Shown here one piece after another: positions 16,027 to 24,371 of a stretch of 64,000 nucleotides of DNA. The position numbers and the translations under genes are program-made. Under the pieces are notes generated by a model, which made no database searches, had not been told where the DNA came from, and saw only the letters and a list, made by a program, of their open reading frames with translations. The stretch lies in NCBI RefSeq assembly GCF_001514115.1, contig NZ_KQ948460.1, positions 1 through 64,000 on the forward strand, written 5' to 3'. This DNA comes from Streptomyces olivochromogenes. Its GTDB lineage: Bacteria > Actinomycetota > Actinomycetes > Streptomycetales > Streptomycetaceae. The first letter of the stretch is position 1; each line of letters starts with the position of its first letter.

Positions 16027-17817
16027 TTACGAGGACGGGGTCGGGGCGGAGCTGTCGCCGGGCGGCGACGTCGAACCGCCCGGGTCCGACGGGTCGGACG
16101 GGTCCGTCGGGTCCGACGAAGGGGGCGGGGACGACGTGTCCGTGGGCGTCGGCTGGGGGTCGCTGGGCGTCGGTGGCGGGTCCGAGGCGGGCGGGGTCGG
16201 GCCGGGGGCGGACGGGGTGGGACGGCCGGGCGTCGGGCCGGAGCCGGCCGGGGCGGAGGGACCCGCTGTTCCGTACCCCCCGATCGTGACCACCGCTCCC
16301 GCCGGTGCGATCGCCACCCGCGCGCCCCAGGGGCCCACCGGCTCGCGAAGATGGTCGACGTACACCTTGATCGTGAACGTTTCTCCGGGGGCCAGCGTTC
16401 CCGACGACTGGCTGAAGTAGAGCCAGGACGCTCCCGTCTCGGCGGACCAGTGGACCGGTGAGTTCCCGGAGGCGGCGAGTGTGACAAGGGTCGTGTCGCC
16501 GCTGCCCGAGGCCCGGACCGAGAGGTGTCCGGCGCCGCTTCCCGCACCGGAGGCGCTGATGACCTCCACGGAGACGTCGGGCGAGCGGTTCCCCTTGGCG
16601 AAACGGGCGTCGGGTCTGGCACTGGCGTTGCCGGCGTTCTCGTAGCCGCCCGCCTCCTCGCCGGTGATGCCGTCGGGCCCGTGCGCCTCGCTCGCGGTGA
16701 TCGAGCGGCCGTCGGCGCCCTCGCCGGTGAGGGGCGCGCCACGGTAGGCCGCCCAGAGGGCCAGGACGGGTGCGGCGACGACGGTGGCGACGACGGTCGT
16801 CGTGACGGCACGCGCGCGAAGGCGGTCCCGGCGGGCGGCGTGGTCCTTGGGATCCACGGGGAAGCCGCGCCGGTCGAAGCGCGGAGCGGCACCCCGCGCG
16901 CGCGGGACGTGTGCCATCGCGATGTGCAGGGCCGCGCGCGGGGCCTCGAGGACGGGGAGCGCGGCGGGCGTGACGGTGGTGCCGGGCCAGGCGCCGGGCG
17001 CGGCGCGCTCGGCGGTACGGCGGCAGCGCGGACAGTCGTCGACGTGCCGGACCAGTTCCCGGCGCAGGGTGGTGCTCAGGACGAGCTGGTTGTCGCCGGT
17101 GAGGAGGCCGACGCTCGGACAGGTGCCGGTCTCCACGACGGCGAGGGCGGCGCGGGTGCGTTCGACCTCGCAGGCGGCGGTGGCGAGCAGTTCGCGCGCC
17201 TTGACGAGGTCCAGGCCGAGGACGGCGGCGACCTCGGCGGCGGCGAGCTGGTGGCGCACCGCGAGCTCGAGCGCCTCGCGCTGCTCGGGGGTGGTGCCGG
17301 CCGCCTCCGGCCAGGCCAGCAGGGCGAGTTCGTGCCGACGCCGGTCCTGCGCCTCCTCGGAGACCGGGGCGCTCAGTGCCTCGGCCGCATGCCGGGCGGC
17401 GGCTTCCTTGTGCCCCTTGAAGAGGGCCTTGTGGCCCTTGGCGGGCGTACGCCGACCGGAGGCGTGGGCCGCCTGGCGCCTGCGCCGGGCCTCGGTGAGC
17501 TTGCGCAGACAGGACCAGCGGGCGAGGGCGTACAGCCAGGCCCTGCGGTCGTCCGCGGACACCGGCCCACGCTGGCCACGGCGCTCGGCCAGCGCGAGGG
17601 CGTCCCCGAGGGCGGCGGTGGCCTCGTCGTGGTCGCACAGCACGGACAGGCAGTAGGTGAAAAGGCCGTCCAAGTAGGGCTCGTAGCGCGCGGGAGGGCG
17701 CTGAGCCAGGGTGCGGGTGTGCGCGCCACGGGGCGCGGTCACCCGCTTGCGCGCATCTCCGTGCGCCCGGTGTGCACCGGTGGTGTGCGTGGAGGTCTCC
17801 GGACTGCTGCTCATCAC
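16027..17817 (-). CDS. Sigma-like/zinc-finger/membrane/BACON fusion protein
   Basis: A 596-residue membrane protein with an unusual architecture. Residues about 45-120 resemble ECF sigma region 2 (RYEPYLDGLFTYCLSVLCDH, then AWLYALARWSCLRKL). About 165-225 resemble sigma region 4 (LAWPEAAGTTPEQREALELA). An anti-sigma-like zinc motif HVDDCPRC lies near 260. One transmembrane helix (TTTVVATVVAAPVLALWAAY) follows near 340. The outer part has a BACON-like beta domain (WSAETGASWLYFSQSSGTLA) and a Pro/Ser/Thr tail. GTG 17817 or ATG 17814 could be the start; no Shine-Dalgarno is seen. It is probably an anchored sensor; whether the sigma part still binds RNA polymerase is unknown. Confidence 0.85.
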   Translation of the reverse strand: MMSSSPETSTHTTGAHRAHGDARKRVTAPRGAHTRTLAQRPPARYEPYLDGLFTYCLSVLCDHDEATAALGDALALAERRGQRGPVSADDRRAWLYALARWSCLRKLTEARRRRQAAHASGRRTPAKGHKALFKGHKEAAARHAAEALSAPVSEEAQDRRRHELALLAWPEAAGTTPEQREALELAVRHQLAAAEVAAVLGLDLVKARELLATAACEVERTRAALAVVETGTCPSVGLLTGDNQLVLSTTLRRELVRHVDDCPRCRRTAERAAPGAWPGTTVTPAALPVLEAPRAALHIAMAHVPRARGAAPRFDRRGFPVDPKDHAARRDRLRARAVTTTVVATVVAAPVLALWAAYRGAPLTGEGADGRSITASEAHGPDGITGEEAGGYENAGNASARPDARFAKGNRSPDVSVEVISASGAGSGAGHLSVRASGSGDTTLVTLAASGNSPVHWSAETGASWLYFSQSSGTLAPGETFTIKVYVDHLREPVGPWGARVAIAPAGAVVTIGGYGTAGPSAPAGSGPTPGRPTPSAPGPTPPASDPPPTPSDPQPTPTDTSSPPPSSDPTDPSDPSDPGGSTSPPGDSSAPTPSS

Positions 17818-18009
17818 CCGTGCGACCGTAGGTGCCCCGGGGTGGCCCCTTCTGCCCCCTTGAGCACATTTAATCCGTACGGGTGAAACGATCCCTCAAA
17901 AGGGGACAGGACCCTCCGATTCCGTGGCCCACACCGTCACAGGCGGCAACGGCAGGCCATGGCAGATGCCTCGCCGAGCGGGCCCGCCCGTGCTGTCAGT
18001 CCTCTCGGC

Positions 18010-18022
18010 TACGGTTCCGTCA
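18010..18022 (+). promoter_or_regulatory. Candidate -10 element for leaderless radA
   Basis: TACGGT at 18010-18015 lies six bases before ATG 18022, and no Shine-Dalgarno precedes that ATG. This suggests transcription starts at the radA start codon. Confidence 0.45.
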
Positions 18023-19431
18023 TGGCTGCCCGTACGAAAACCGCGAAGGACCGGCCGTCCTACCGCTGCACCGAGTGCGGATGGCAGACGGCCAAATGGC
18101 TGGGCCGCTGCCCCGAGTGCCAGGCGTGGGGCACGGTCGAGGAGTACGGCGCACCCGCGGTCCGTACGACGACACCGGGCCGCGTCACCACCTCCGCGGT
18201 GCCGATCGGGCAGGTCGACGGCCGCCAGGCCACGGCCCGCTCCACCGGCGTACCCGAGCTGGACCGCGTCCTCGGCGGCGGTCTCGTGCCCGGCGCGGTC
18301 GTCCTGATCGCGGGCGAGCCCGGTGTGGGCAAGTCCACGCTCCTCCTGGACGTGGCGGCGAAGGCGGCGAGCGACGAGCACCGCACGTTGTACGTGACGG
18401 GTGAGGAGTCGGCCAGCCAGGTCCGTCTGCGCGCCGACCGCATCAAGGCGATCGACGACCACCTGTATCTGGCGGCGGAGACCGACCTGGCCGCCGTGCT
18501 CGGCCACCTGGACGCGGTGAAGCCCTCGCTCCTCATCCTGGACTCGGTCCAGACCGTCGCCTCTCCGGAGATCGACGGGGCGCCCGGCGGCATGGCCCAG
18601 GTCCGGGAGGTCGCCGGGGCGCTCATCCGTGCCTCCAAGGAGCGCGGCATGTCCACGCTCCTTGTGGGCCATGTCACCAAGGACGGCGCGATCGCGGGCC
18701 CCCGCCTGCTCGAACACCTCGTGGACGTCGTCCTGAGCTTCGAGGGCGACCGCCACGCGCGCCTGCGTCTCGTCCGAGGGGTCAAGAACCGGTACGGGAC
18801 GACGGACGAGGTCGGCTGCTTCGAGCTGCACGACGAGGGCATCACGGGCCTCGCGGACCCCTCCGGCCTCTTCCTCACCCGCCGTGCCGAGCCCGTCCCC
18901 GGCACCTGCCTGACCGTCACCCTGGAGGGCCGCCGCCCGCTGGTGGCCGAGGTGCAGGCCCTCACGGTCGACTCCCAGATCCCCTCCCCCCGTCGTACGA
19001 CGTCCGGCCTGGAGACCTCCCGGGTCTCGATGATGCTGGCGGTCCTGGAACAGCGGGGCCGGATCAGCGCCCTCGGGAAGCGGGACATCTACTCGGCGAC
19101 GGTGGGCGGTGTGAAGCTCTCCGAGCCCGCCGCGGACCTCGCGATCGCCCTCGCGCTCGCGTCGGCGGCGAGTGACACCCCTCTCCCCAAGAACCTCGTG
19201 GCGATCGGTGAAGTAGGGCTCGCGGGCGAGGTCAGACGGGTCACGGGCGTGCAGCGGAGGCTCGCCGAAGCCCACCGTCTGGGCTTCACTCACGCCCTCG
19301 TTCCCAGCGATCCGGGCAAGATCCCCGCCGGTATGAAGGTCCTGGAAGTCGCCGACATGGGCGAGGCGCTGCGGGTCCTTCCACGCTCCCGTCGCAGAGA
19401 GGCCCCACGGGACGAGGAGCAGCGCCGGTAG
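18022..19431 (+). CDS. radA: DNA repair protein RadA (Sms)
   Basis: RecA-like ATPase/branch-migration protein (469 aa) that helps process recombination intermediates. It has the N-terminal C4 zinc finger YRCTECGWQTAKWLGRCPEC (residues about 14-33), Walker A GEPGVGKSTLL, Walker B LLILDSVQ, the RadA KNRYGTTDEVGCFE motif near residue 255, and a C-terminal Lon-protease-like domain (VGGVKLSEPAADLAIALAL). ATG 18022 gives the family length; an upstream in-frame ATG at 17959 would add a tail without similarity. It is followed by disA, the common radA-disA linkage. Confidence 0.97.
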   Translation: MAARTKTAKDRPSYRCTECGWQTAKWLGRCPECQAWGTVEEYGAPAVRTTTPGRVTTSAVPIGQVDGRQATARSTGVPELDRVLGGGLVPGAVVLIAGEPGVGKSTLLLDVAAKAASDEHRTLYVTGEESASQVRLRADRIKAIDDHLYLAAETDLAAVLGHLDAVKPSLLILDSVQTVASPEIDGAPGGMAQVREVAGALIRASKERGMSTLLVGHVTKDGAIAGPRLLEHLVDVVLSFEGDRHARLRLVRGVKNRYGTTDEVGCFELHDEGITGLADPSGLFLTRRAEPVPGTCLTVTLEGRRPLVAEVQALTVDSQIPSPRRTTSGLETSRVSMMLAVLEQRGRISALGKRDIYSATVGGVKLSEPAADLAIALALASAASDTPLPKNLVAIGEVGLAGEVRRVTGVQRRLAEAHRLGFTHALVPSDPGKIPAGMKVLEVADMGEALRVLPRSRRREAPRDEEQRR

Positions 19432-19510
19432 ACTTTGCCCTGGTCTTGCCCGTCCGTACGAACCCTGGACGAATCTTGGGCGACCGGAAACCCGCGACCG
19501 GAGGAGTGCA

Positions 19511-20635
19511 GTGGCAGCCAACGACCGGGCAGCAGCTCCCGGAAAGTCCGGTGGGAGCTCCGGTGCCGATGGCCTGATGCGCGCCTCATTGAGCGCCGTG
19601 GCACCTGGCACGGCCCTGCGCGACGGGCTCGAGCGGATCCTCCGCGGGAACACCGGCGGACTCATCGTGCTCGGCTGGGACAAGACCGTCGAGTCGATGT
19701 GCACGGGCGGCTTCGTCCTGGACGTCGACTTCACGGCGACCCGGTTGCGTGAGCTGTGCAAGCTCGACGGCGGCATCGTCGTCGACAAGGACATCACCAA
19801 GATCCTTCGGGCGGGCGTCCAACTCGTGCCCGACCCGACGATCCCGACGGAGGAGACCGGCACCCGGCACCGCACGGCGGACCGGGTGAGCAAGCAGGTT
19901 GGCTTCCCCGTCGTCTCGGTCTCCCAGTCGATGCGTCTGATCGCGCTGTACGTCGACGGTCAGCGCCGCGTCCTGGAGGACTCCGCCGCGATCCTCTCCC
20001 GCGCCAACCAGGCCCTCGCGACCCTTGAGCGCTACAAACTCCGCCTCGACGAGGTCGCGGGCACGCTCTCCGCGCTGGAGATCGAGGACCTGGTCACCGT
20101 CCGGGACGTGTCGGCGGTGGCGCAGCGCCTGGAGATGGTGCGGCGCATCGCCACGGAGATCGCCGAGTACGTGGTGGAGTTGGGCACGGACGGGCGTCTG
20201 CTCGCCCTCCAGCTGGACGAGTTGATCGCGGGCGTGGAGCCCGAGCGGGAACTGGTGGTCCGGGACTACGTGCCGGAGCCGACCGCGAAGCGCTCCCGCA
20301 CGGTCGACGAGGCCCTCTCCGACCTGAACGCCCTGCCCCACTCCGAGCTGCTCGAACTGCCCACGGTGGCAAGGGCCTTGGGCTACACCGGCTCCCCCGA
20401 GGCGCTCGACTCCGCGGTCTCCCCGCGCGGCTTCCGCCTCCTGGCGAAGGTCCCGCGTCTGCCCGGCGCGATCATCGACCGCCTCGTGGAGCACTTCGGT
20501 GGTCTGCAGAAGCTCCTCGCCGCGAGCGTCGACGAGCTTCAGGCGGTCGACGGGGTGGGCGAGGCGCGGGCCCGCAGCGTCCGTGAGGGACTGTCGCGAC
20601 TGGCGGAGTCGTCGATCCTGGAGCGCTACGTCTGA
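19511..20635 (+). CDS. disA: Diadenylate cyclase / DNA integrity scanning protein DisA
   Basis: Makes cyclic di-AMP from two ATP (374 aa). The N-terminal DAC domain (about 20-150) shows DGGIVVD at 86-92, where most DisA proteins have DGA, and the RHRTA motif at 119-123. A helical spine follows, then a C-terminal helix-hairpin-helix DNA-binding domain (LQAVDGVGEARARSVREGLS). GTG 19511 has a well-placed GGAGGAGTG just upstream. It lies 79 bases after radA on the same strand. Confidence 0.96.
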   Translation: MAANDRAAAPGKSGGSSGADGLMRASLSAVAPGTALRDGLERILRGNTGGLIVLGWDKTVESMCTGGFVLDVDFTATRLRELCKLDGGIVVDKDITKILRAGVQLVPDPTIPTEETGTRHRTADRVSKQVGFPVVSVSQSMRLIALYVDGQRRVLEDSAAILSRANQALATLERYKLRLDEVAGTLSALEIEDLVTVRDVSAVAQRLEMVRRIATEIAEYVVELGTDGRLLALQLDELIAGVEPERELVVRDYVPEPTAKRSRTVDEALSDLNALPHSELLELPTVARALGYTGSPEALDSAVSPRGFRLLAKVPRLPGAIIDRLVEHFGGLQKLLAASVDELQAVDGVGEARARSVREGLSRLAESSILERYV

Positions 20636-20702
20636 CGCGCTGCGTCTGACGCGCTGCGTCTTACGCCCTATGTCTGACGCGCTATGTCTTACGCGCCACG
20701 TC
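20629..20702. repeat. Five imperfect 14-bp tandem repeats at the end of disA
   Basis: The unit (C/T)(G/A)CGTCTGACGCGCT recurs five times with small changes, starting inside the last codons of disA (the TACGTCTGA at the stop) and running 65 bases beyond. Several units could pair with each other as GACGCGC/GCGCGTC-like hairpins. It could act as the disA terminator or be simple slippage. Confidence 0.6.
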
Positions 20703-20811
20703 TACGGGGCCGGGCGTGCTTCCAGGGCGCGTGCGGGCCGTGCGGGCGTGACGCCGGGCGCGGCCCTCGGGGGCTTCATGCCCGCCCCTCCGAGGGCTCC
20801 CGTCCCCGCGC

Positions 20812-21615
20812 TCAGTCCTGGGACAGCACGAACGACGTCGTCGCCTTCGCCAGGCCCGGTGCCTTCGCCTCCACCAGGTAGGTGCCCGCGGTCGCCGAAC
20901 CCGCCGGAGGTGTGGCGCACTGGGCGGCGCTGGCCGTGCGGTCCCAGTCGACCGTGTAGGTCACCTGGTCGCCGGCCGGAATGCGGAAGAAGAGACTGGC
21001 CGCGTCCTTGGGGCAGTCGCTGGAGGACCAGAAGCTCTTGTCGCCGCCCGCCTGAGTGATCGTCAGGACCGCGCTCTTCGGGCCGAGATCGACCTTGCAG
21101 TCACTGGCGGAGGAGTTCTTCGCGATCAGCTCGATCGAGGGCTTGTCGCCGGGGGCATACGTGTTGTGCACGCTGCGCAGGGTCAACTTGACGGCGCCCG
21201 CAGTGCAGTTGGGGAGGGTGGAGCCGGCCGGGACCTGATCCCCGGAGCTGGTGCCGGCGCTGGAACCGCCGTCCGAGCCACTGCCGCCCGCGCTGCCGGT
21301 CCCGCCGGACCCGTCCCCGCTGCCACCACCACTGCCACCGCTGCCGCCACTTGCCGCGCCGGCACTCGCACCGGGGCTGGACTCGTCGCGGCCGCCCGGG
21401 TGTTGGCTGATCGCGGGGCCGGAACCGGAGGGGCCCGGGGTGATCGTCTGCACGGGGTTCTTCCCGTTGGACCCGTCCGCGTTCTTCTTGCCGCCCCCGC
21501 CGCCACTACTGACGACCCAGGCGATCAGCAGCGCCAACAGCGCTACCAGGGACAGCAGAACGGCCCTCCGACGCCAGTAGATGGTGGAGGGAAGTGGCCC
21601 GACCGGATTGCGCAT
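20812..21615 (-). CDS. Membrane-anchored Ser/Gly-rich exported protein
   Basis: A 267-residue protein with a short basic N terminus, one transmembrane/signal-anchor helix (AVLLSLVALLALLIAWVV, about residues 17-34), a long Gly/Ser/Asp low-complexity linker (about 36-125) and a C-terminal beta-rich domain with four Cys (NCTAGAVKLTLRS, SDCKVDLGP, SDCPKD, AQCATPP) that probably form disulfides outside the cell. I do not recognise a catalytic family. ATG 21615 is chosen because the basic segment and helix follow directly. TACAGT lies about 16 bases upstream as a possible -10 box. Confidence 0.85.
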   Translation of the reverse strand: MRNPVGPLPSTIYWRRRAVLLSLVALLALLIAWVVSSGGGGGKKNADGSNGKNPVQTITPGPSGSGPAISQHPGGRDESSPGASAGAASGGSGGSGGGSGDGSGGTGSAGGSGSDGGSSAGTSSGDQVPAGSTLPNCTAGAVKLTLRSVHNTYAPGDKPSIELIAKNSSASDCKVDLGPKSAVLTITQAGGDKSFWSSSDCPKDAASLFFRIPAGDQVTYTVDWDRTASAAQCATPPAGSATAGTYLVEAKAPGLAKATTSFVLSQD

Positions 21616-21982
21616 AGATCCCACGGCGCAAACTGTACGAGAGATCCACGCCGGCGCTCGCCCCACCCGCCGCCCTGAGCGCCAACTTTTCCGGATCATC
21701 ATTCCGGCACACCGGCCGAGTTGCCCCCACACCGCCCCTTCCCGTCCTCCGGGGGCTGCCGGGCCCGGCGCTCCGGCCGACCGGAGCGCCCCCCTCAGGG
21801 GCGCGGGGAACTGCTCAGGGGCGCGGGGCTGTGACATTGTGCGGCTCCGCCGCGTGGGCGCGACCAGCCCCCATCACCCCGCGGGCAAAGGAGCCCGTGT
21901 GGGGCCGGGGCGAAAAGCCACTCCTCCGCGCCTCGGAGGAAACCGCGTAGTCCCACCCCCGCATGGCAGGATCGGAACCGCC
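21616..21982. other. Divergent gap between the anchored protein gene and mutY, with repeats
   Basis: No gene is supported here. The gap contains a 10-bp perfect hairpin (GGCGCTCCGG 21767-21776, CCGGAGCGCC 21781-21790) and an inverted copy of the dispersed repeat core, GGGGCGCGGGGAACTGC (21798-21814), followed by a partial second copy. Promoters for both divergent genes must lie in this stretch. Confidence 0.6.
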
Positions 21983-22906
21983 ATGACTGCACCCACCATG
22001 CCCACACCCAGCCCCCAGCCCGACGCCCACGGCAAGACCCTGCACGAACCGGTGATCACCTGGTTCGACGAGCACGCCCGCGACCTCCCCTGGCGCCGCC
22101 CCGACGCCGGCCCCTGGGGCGTGATGGTCAGTGAGTTCATGTTGCAGCAGACCCCGGTGAGCCGTGTCCTGCCCGTGTACGAGCAGTGGGTCGCCCGCTG
22201 GCCCCGCCCCGCCGACCTGGCCAAGGAGGCTCCGGGCGAAGCCGTCCGGGCCTGGGGCCGGCTCGGCTACCCCCGCCGTGCGCTCCGGCTGCACGGCGCC
22301 GCGGTCGCCATAACGGAACGGCACGGCGGCGACGTACCCACGGAGCACGCTCAGCTGCTCGCGCTGCCCGGCATCGGGGAGTACACGGCCGCAGCCGTCG
22401 CCTCGTTCGCGTACGGGCAGCGGCATGCGGTGCTGGACACGAATGTCCGAAGGGTGTTCGCACGGGCCGTCAGCGGCGTGCAGTACCCGCCGAACGCCAC
22501 CACCGCCGCCGAGCGCAAGCTCGCCCGTGCCCTCCTGCCCGAGAACGAGGGCACCGCCTCCCACTGGGCCGCCGCCTCCATGGAGCTCGGCGCACTGATC
22601 TGCACGGCGAAGAACGAGGCCTGCCACCGCTGCCCGATCGCCGCGCAGTGCGCCTGGCGGCTGGCGGGCAAGCCGGCGCACGACGGCCCGCCACGGCGCG
22701 GCCAGACGTACGCGGGCACGGACCGCCAGGTGCGCGGCAAACTCCTCGCCGTACTCAGGGAGGCCGTCGAGGGCCCGGTCCCCCAGTCCGTACTCGATCG
22801 CGTGTGGGACGAGCCCGTACAGCGGGCCCGCGCCCTCGACGGACTCGTCGCCGACGGGCTCGTGGAGCCGCTCCCGGGTGGTTTGTATCGGCTGCCCTTG
22901 ACCTAG
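21983..22906 (+). CDS. mutY: A/G-specific adenine DNA glycosylase MutY
   Basis: Removes adenine mispaired with 8-oxoguanine (307 aa). The catalytic core has SEFMLQQTPVSRVLPVY, the helix-hairpin-helix LPGIGEYTAAAVAS and the catalytic Asp in VLDTNVRR. The 4Fe-4S loop C-x6-C-x2-C-x5-C is seen in CTAKNEACHRCPIAAQC. It is the compact actinobacterial form without a full NUDIX-like C-terminal domain, ending in a short winged-helix-like tail. ATG 21983 follows a GGAACC-type weak ribosome site. Confidence 0.95.
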   Translation: MTAPTMPTPSPQPDAHGKTLHEPVITWFDEHARDLPWRRPDAGPWGVMVSEFMLQQTPVSRVLPVYEQWVARWPRPADLAKEAPGEAVRAWGRLGYPRRALRLHGAAVAITERHGGDVPTEHAQLLALPGIGEYTAAAVASFAYGQRHAVLDTNVRRVFARAVSGVQYPPNATTAAERKLARALLPENEGTASHWAAASMELGALICTAKNEACHRCPIAAQCAWRLAGKPAHDGPPRRGQTYAGTDRQVRGKLLAVLREAVEGPVPQSVLDRVWDEPVQRARALDGLVADGLVEPLPGGLYRLPLT

Positions 22907-23174
22907 TCACCGTCCCCACGGCACCCGTCACACCCGCAAAACCACCCCAACCGGGACTTGTAACCACACCGCCTTACCCACCTCATACATCCGTTACACA
23001 ACCGACGTACAGCCGAGCGCTCACCGAAGGCTGCCTCGGACAACCCCGTGACAACGCCTCCGTAGCTTCATTTCCGTACCGCACACAGCAGAACGACAGC
23101 GGGACACAGGAAACGGACAACCGGCAGCAGGCGCGAGCCAGGCACGTCGGAAACGGGGATGGAGGCGGTTGATC
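22907..23174. promoter_or_regulatory. sigE upstream region
   Basis: These 268 bases between mutY and sigE are A/C-rich for this genome and hold no gene. In S. coelicolor the sigE promoter is activated by the response regulator CseB (established knowledge). Here the stretch around 22955-23060 shows several short similar words (TTGTAACC, CGTTACAC, GTGACAAC) that could be regulator sites. I cannot assign the -35/-10 with confidence. Confidence 0.5.
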
Positions 23175-23714
23175 ATGGCGCACGGCGAGGTGCTCGAATT
23201 CGAGGAGTACGTCCGCACTCGGCAGGACGCGCTGCTGCGCAGTGCCCGTCGCCTGGTCCCCGACCCCGTCGACGCCCAGGACCTCCTGCAGACCGCGCTC
23301 GTACGGACGTACGGCCGCTGGGACGGCATCGCGGACAAGCGGCTCGCGGACGCCTATCTGCGCCGCGTGATGATCAACACGCGGACCGAGTGGTGGCGGG
23401 CGCGGAAACTCGAAGAGGTGCCCACCGAGCAGCTCCCCGACGCCTGCGTCGACGACTCGACCGAGCAGCACGCGGACCGGGCGCTCCTTATGGACATCAT
23501 GAAGGTTCTCGCTCCCAAGCAACGCAGCGTCGTGGTGCTGCGACACTGGGAGCAGATGTCCACGGAGGAGACGGCCGCCGCCCTCGGCATGTCGGCCGGA
23601 ACGGTCAAGAGCACGCTGCACCGGGCGCTCGCCCGGCTCCGCGAGGAGCTGGAGAGCCGCGACCTGGACGCACGCGCGCTCGAACGTGAGGAGCGGGAGC
23701 GTTGCGCGGCCTAG
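23175..23714 (+). CDS. sigE: ECF RNA polymerase sigma factor SigE (cell-envelope stress)
   Basis: Extracytoplasmic-function sigma factor (179 aa) that directs transcription of cell-wall stress genes. Region 2 is DAQDLLQTALVRTYGRW and region 4 is EQMSTEETAAALGMSAGTVK with the following recognition helix. The protein closely matches what I recall of S. coelicolor SigE. ATG 23175 is nine bases after GGAGG (23161-23165); a TTG at 23169 is too near that site. It is the first gene of sigE-cseA-cseB-cseC and has no anti-sigma partner; control is by the CseB/CseC two-component system. Confidence 0.97.
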   Translation: MAHGEVLEFEEYVRTRQDALLRSARRLVPDPVDAQDLLQTALVRTYGRWDGIADKRLADAYLRRVMINTRTEWWRARKLEEVPTEQLPDACVDDSTEQHADRALLMDIMKVLAPKQRSVVVLRHWEQMSTEETAAALGMSAGTVKSTLHRALARLREELESRDLDARALEREERERCAA

Positions 23715-24352
23715 GAACTCGGGCCAGGCAGGTCCTGAAGGCGGGGAGCGCGGTGACGGCCGCGCTCGCCGCCCTCGGCCTTTTCCTGACCGCCTGCGCC
23801 ACGGGCGGCACGGGCGCCCGCGACGAGGGCCCGGCGAGCAGTGAGGCGGTGGCGAAGGGGGCCCCGAGTCCCGCCGCCTCCGCACCCCCGTCCAAGACGC
23901 CCAAGCGCGTGGACGCGGTCAAGCTCGTCAAGGACGACCCGGAGGTCAGCGACTCGGTCAAGAGCGCGCTGACGAAACCGTGCGTCGCCGACGAGTACCC
24001 GGTCGACGTGTCGTACGGGGATCTGACCGGAGGAACCACCGAAGACGTCGTGGTCAACGTCATGACCTGCGGGGATGCCGTGGGGATCGGCTCGTACGTC
24101 TACCGCGAGGAAAGCGGCAGGTACGAGAATGTCTTCAAGGCCGAGGAGCCGCCGGTCTACGCGGAGATCGACCGGGGCGACCTGGTGATCACCCAGCAGT
24201 TGTACAAGAAGGGCGATCCCGTGGAATACCCCTCCAGCGAAGAAGTGATCACCTACGGGTGGGCCGCTACCCGCTTCACCGAGAGGTCCCGGACGCACAA
24301 CGACTACAGCAACGCGGTGGGCGGCGTCGATACGCCCGCTCCCGCGAACTGA
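23702..24352 (+). CDS. cseA: Lipoprotein CseA, negative modulator of sigE expression
   Basis: Exported lipoprotein (216 aa). The N terminus is basic (RGLGTRARQVLK), followed by a hydrophobic stretch and the lipobox LTAC with the modified Cys at about residue 31. TTG 23702 is chosen because the only other in-frame candidate (GTG 23753) would remove the positive n-region; GAGGAG and GGGAG lie just upstream. The start lies inside the end of sigE (13-base overlap). In S. coelicolor CseA acts at the membrane to dampen the CseC signal (established knowledge). Confidence 0.92.
   Translation: MRGLGTRARQVLKAGSAVTAALAALGLFLTACATGGTGARDEGPASSEAVAKGAPSPAASAPPSKTPKRVDAVKLVKDDPEVSDSVKSALTKPCVADEYPVDVSYGDLTGGTTEDVVVNVMTCGDAVGIGSYVYREESGRYENVFKAEEPPVYAEIDRGDLVITQQLYKKGDPVEYPSSEEVITYGWAATRFTERSRTHNDYSNAVGGVDTPAPAN
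23746..23767 (+). terminator. Hairpin inside the 5' end of cseA, possible partial terminator after sigE
   Basis: GAGCGCGG (23746-23753) and CCGCGCTC (23760-23767) form a perfect 8-bp stem with a 6-base loop, 32 bases after the sigE stop codon. In S. coelicolor most sigE transcripts end just after sigE (established knowledge). Here the genes overlap, so any such terminator must lie within cseA. There is no T tract, so this is a candidate only. Confidence 0.35.
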
Positions 24353-24371
24353 GCGCAGACGGAGCAGCCGG

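Noticed and set aside
23753..24352. cseA starting at GTG 23753
   Set aside because: This start would remove the positively charged n-region of the lipoprotein signal peptide; TTG 23702 keeps it and has a ribosome site.
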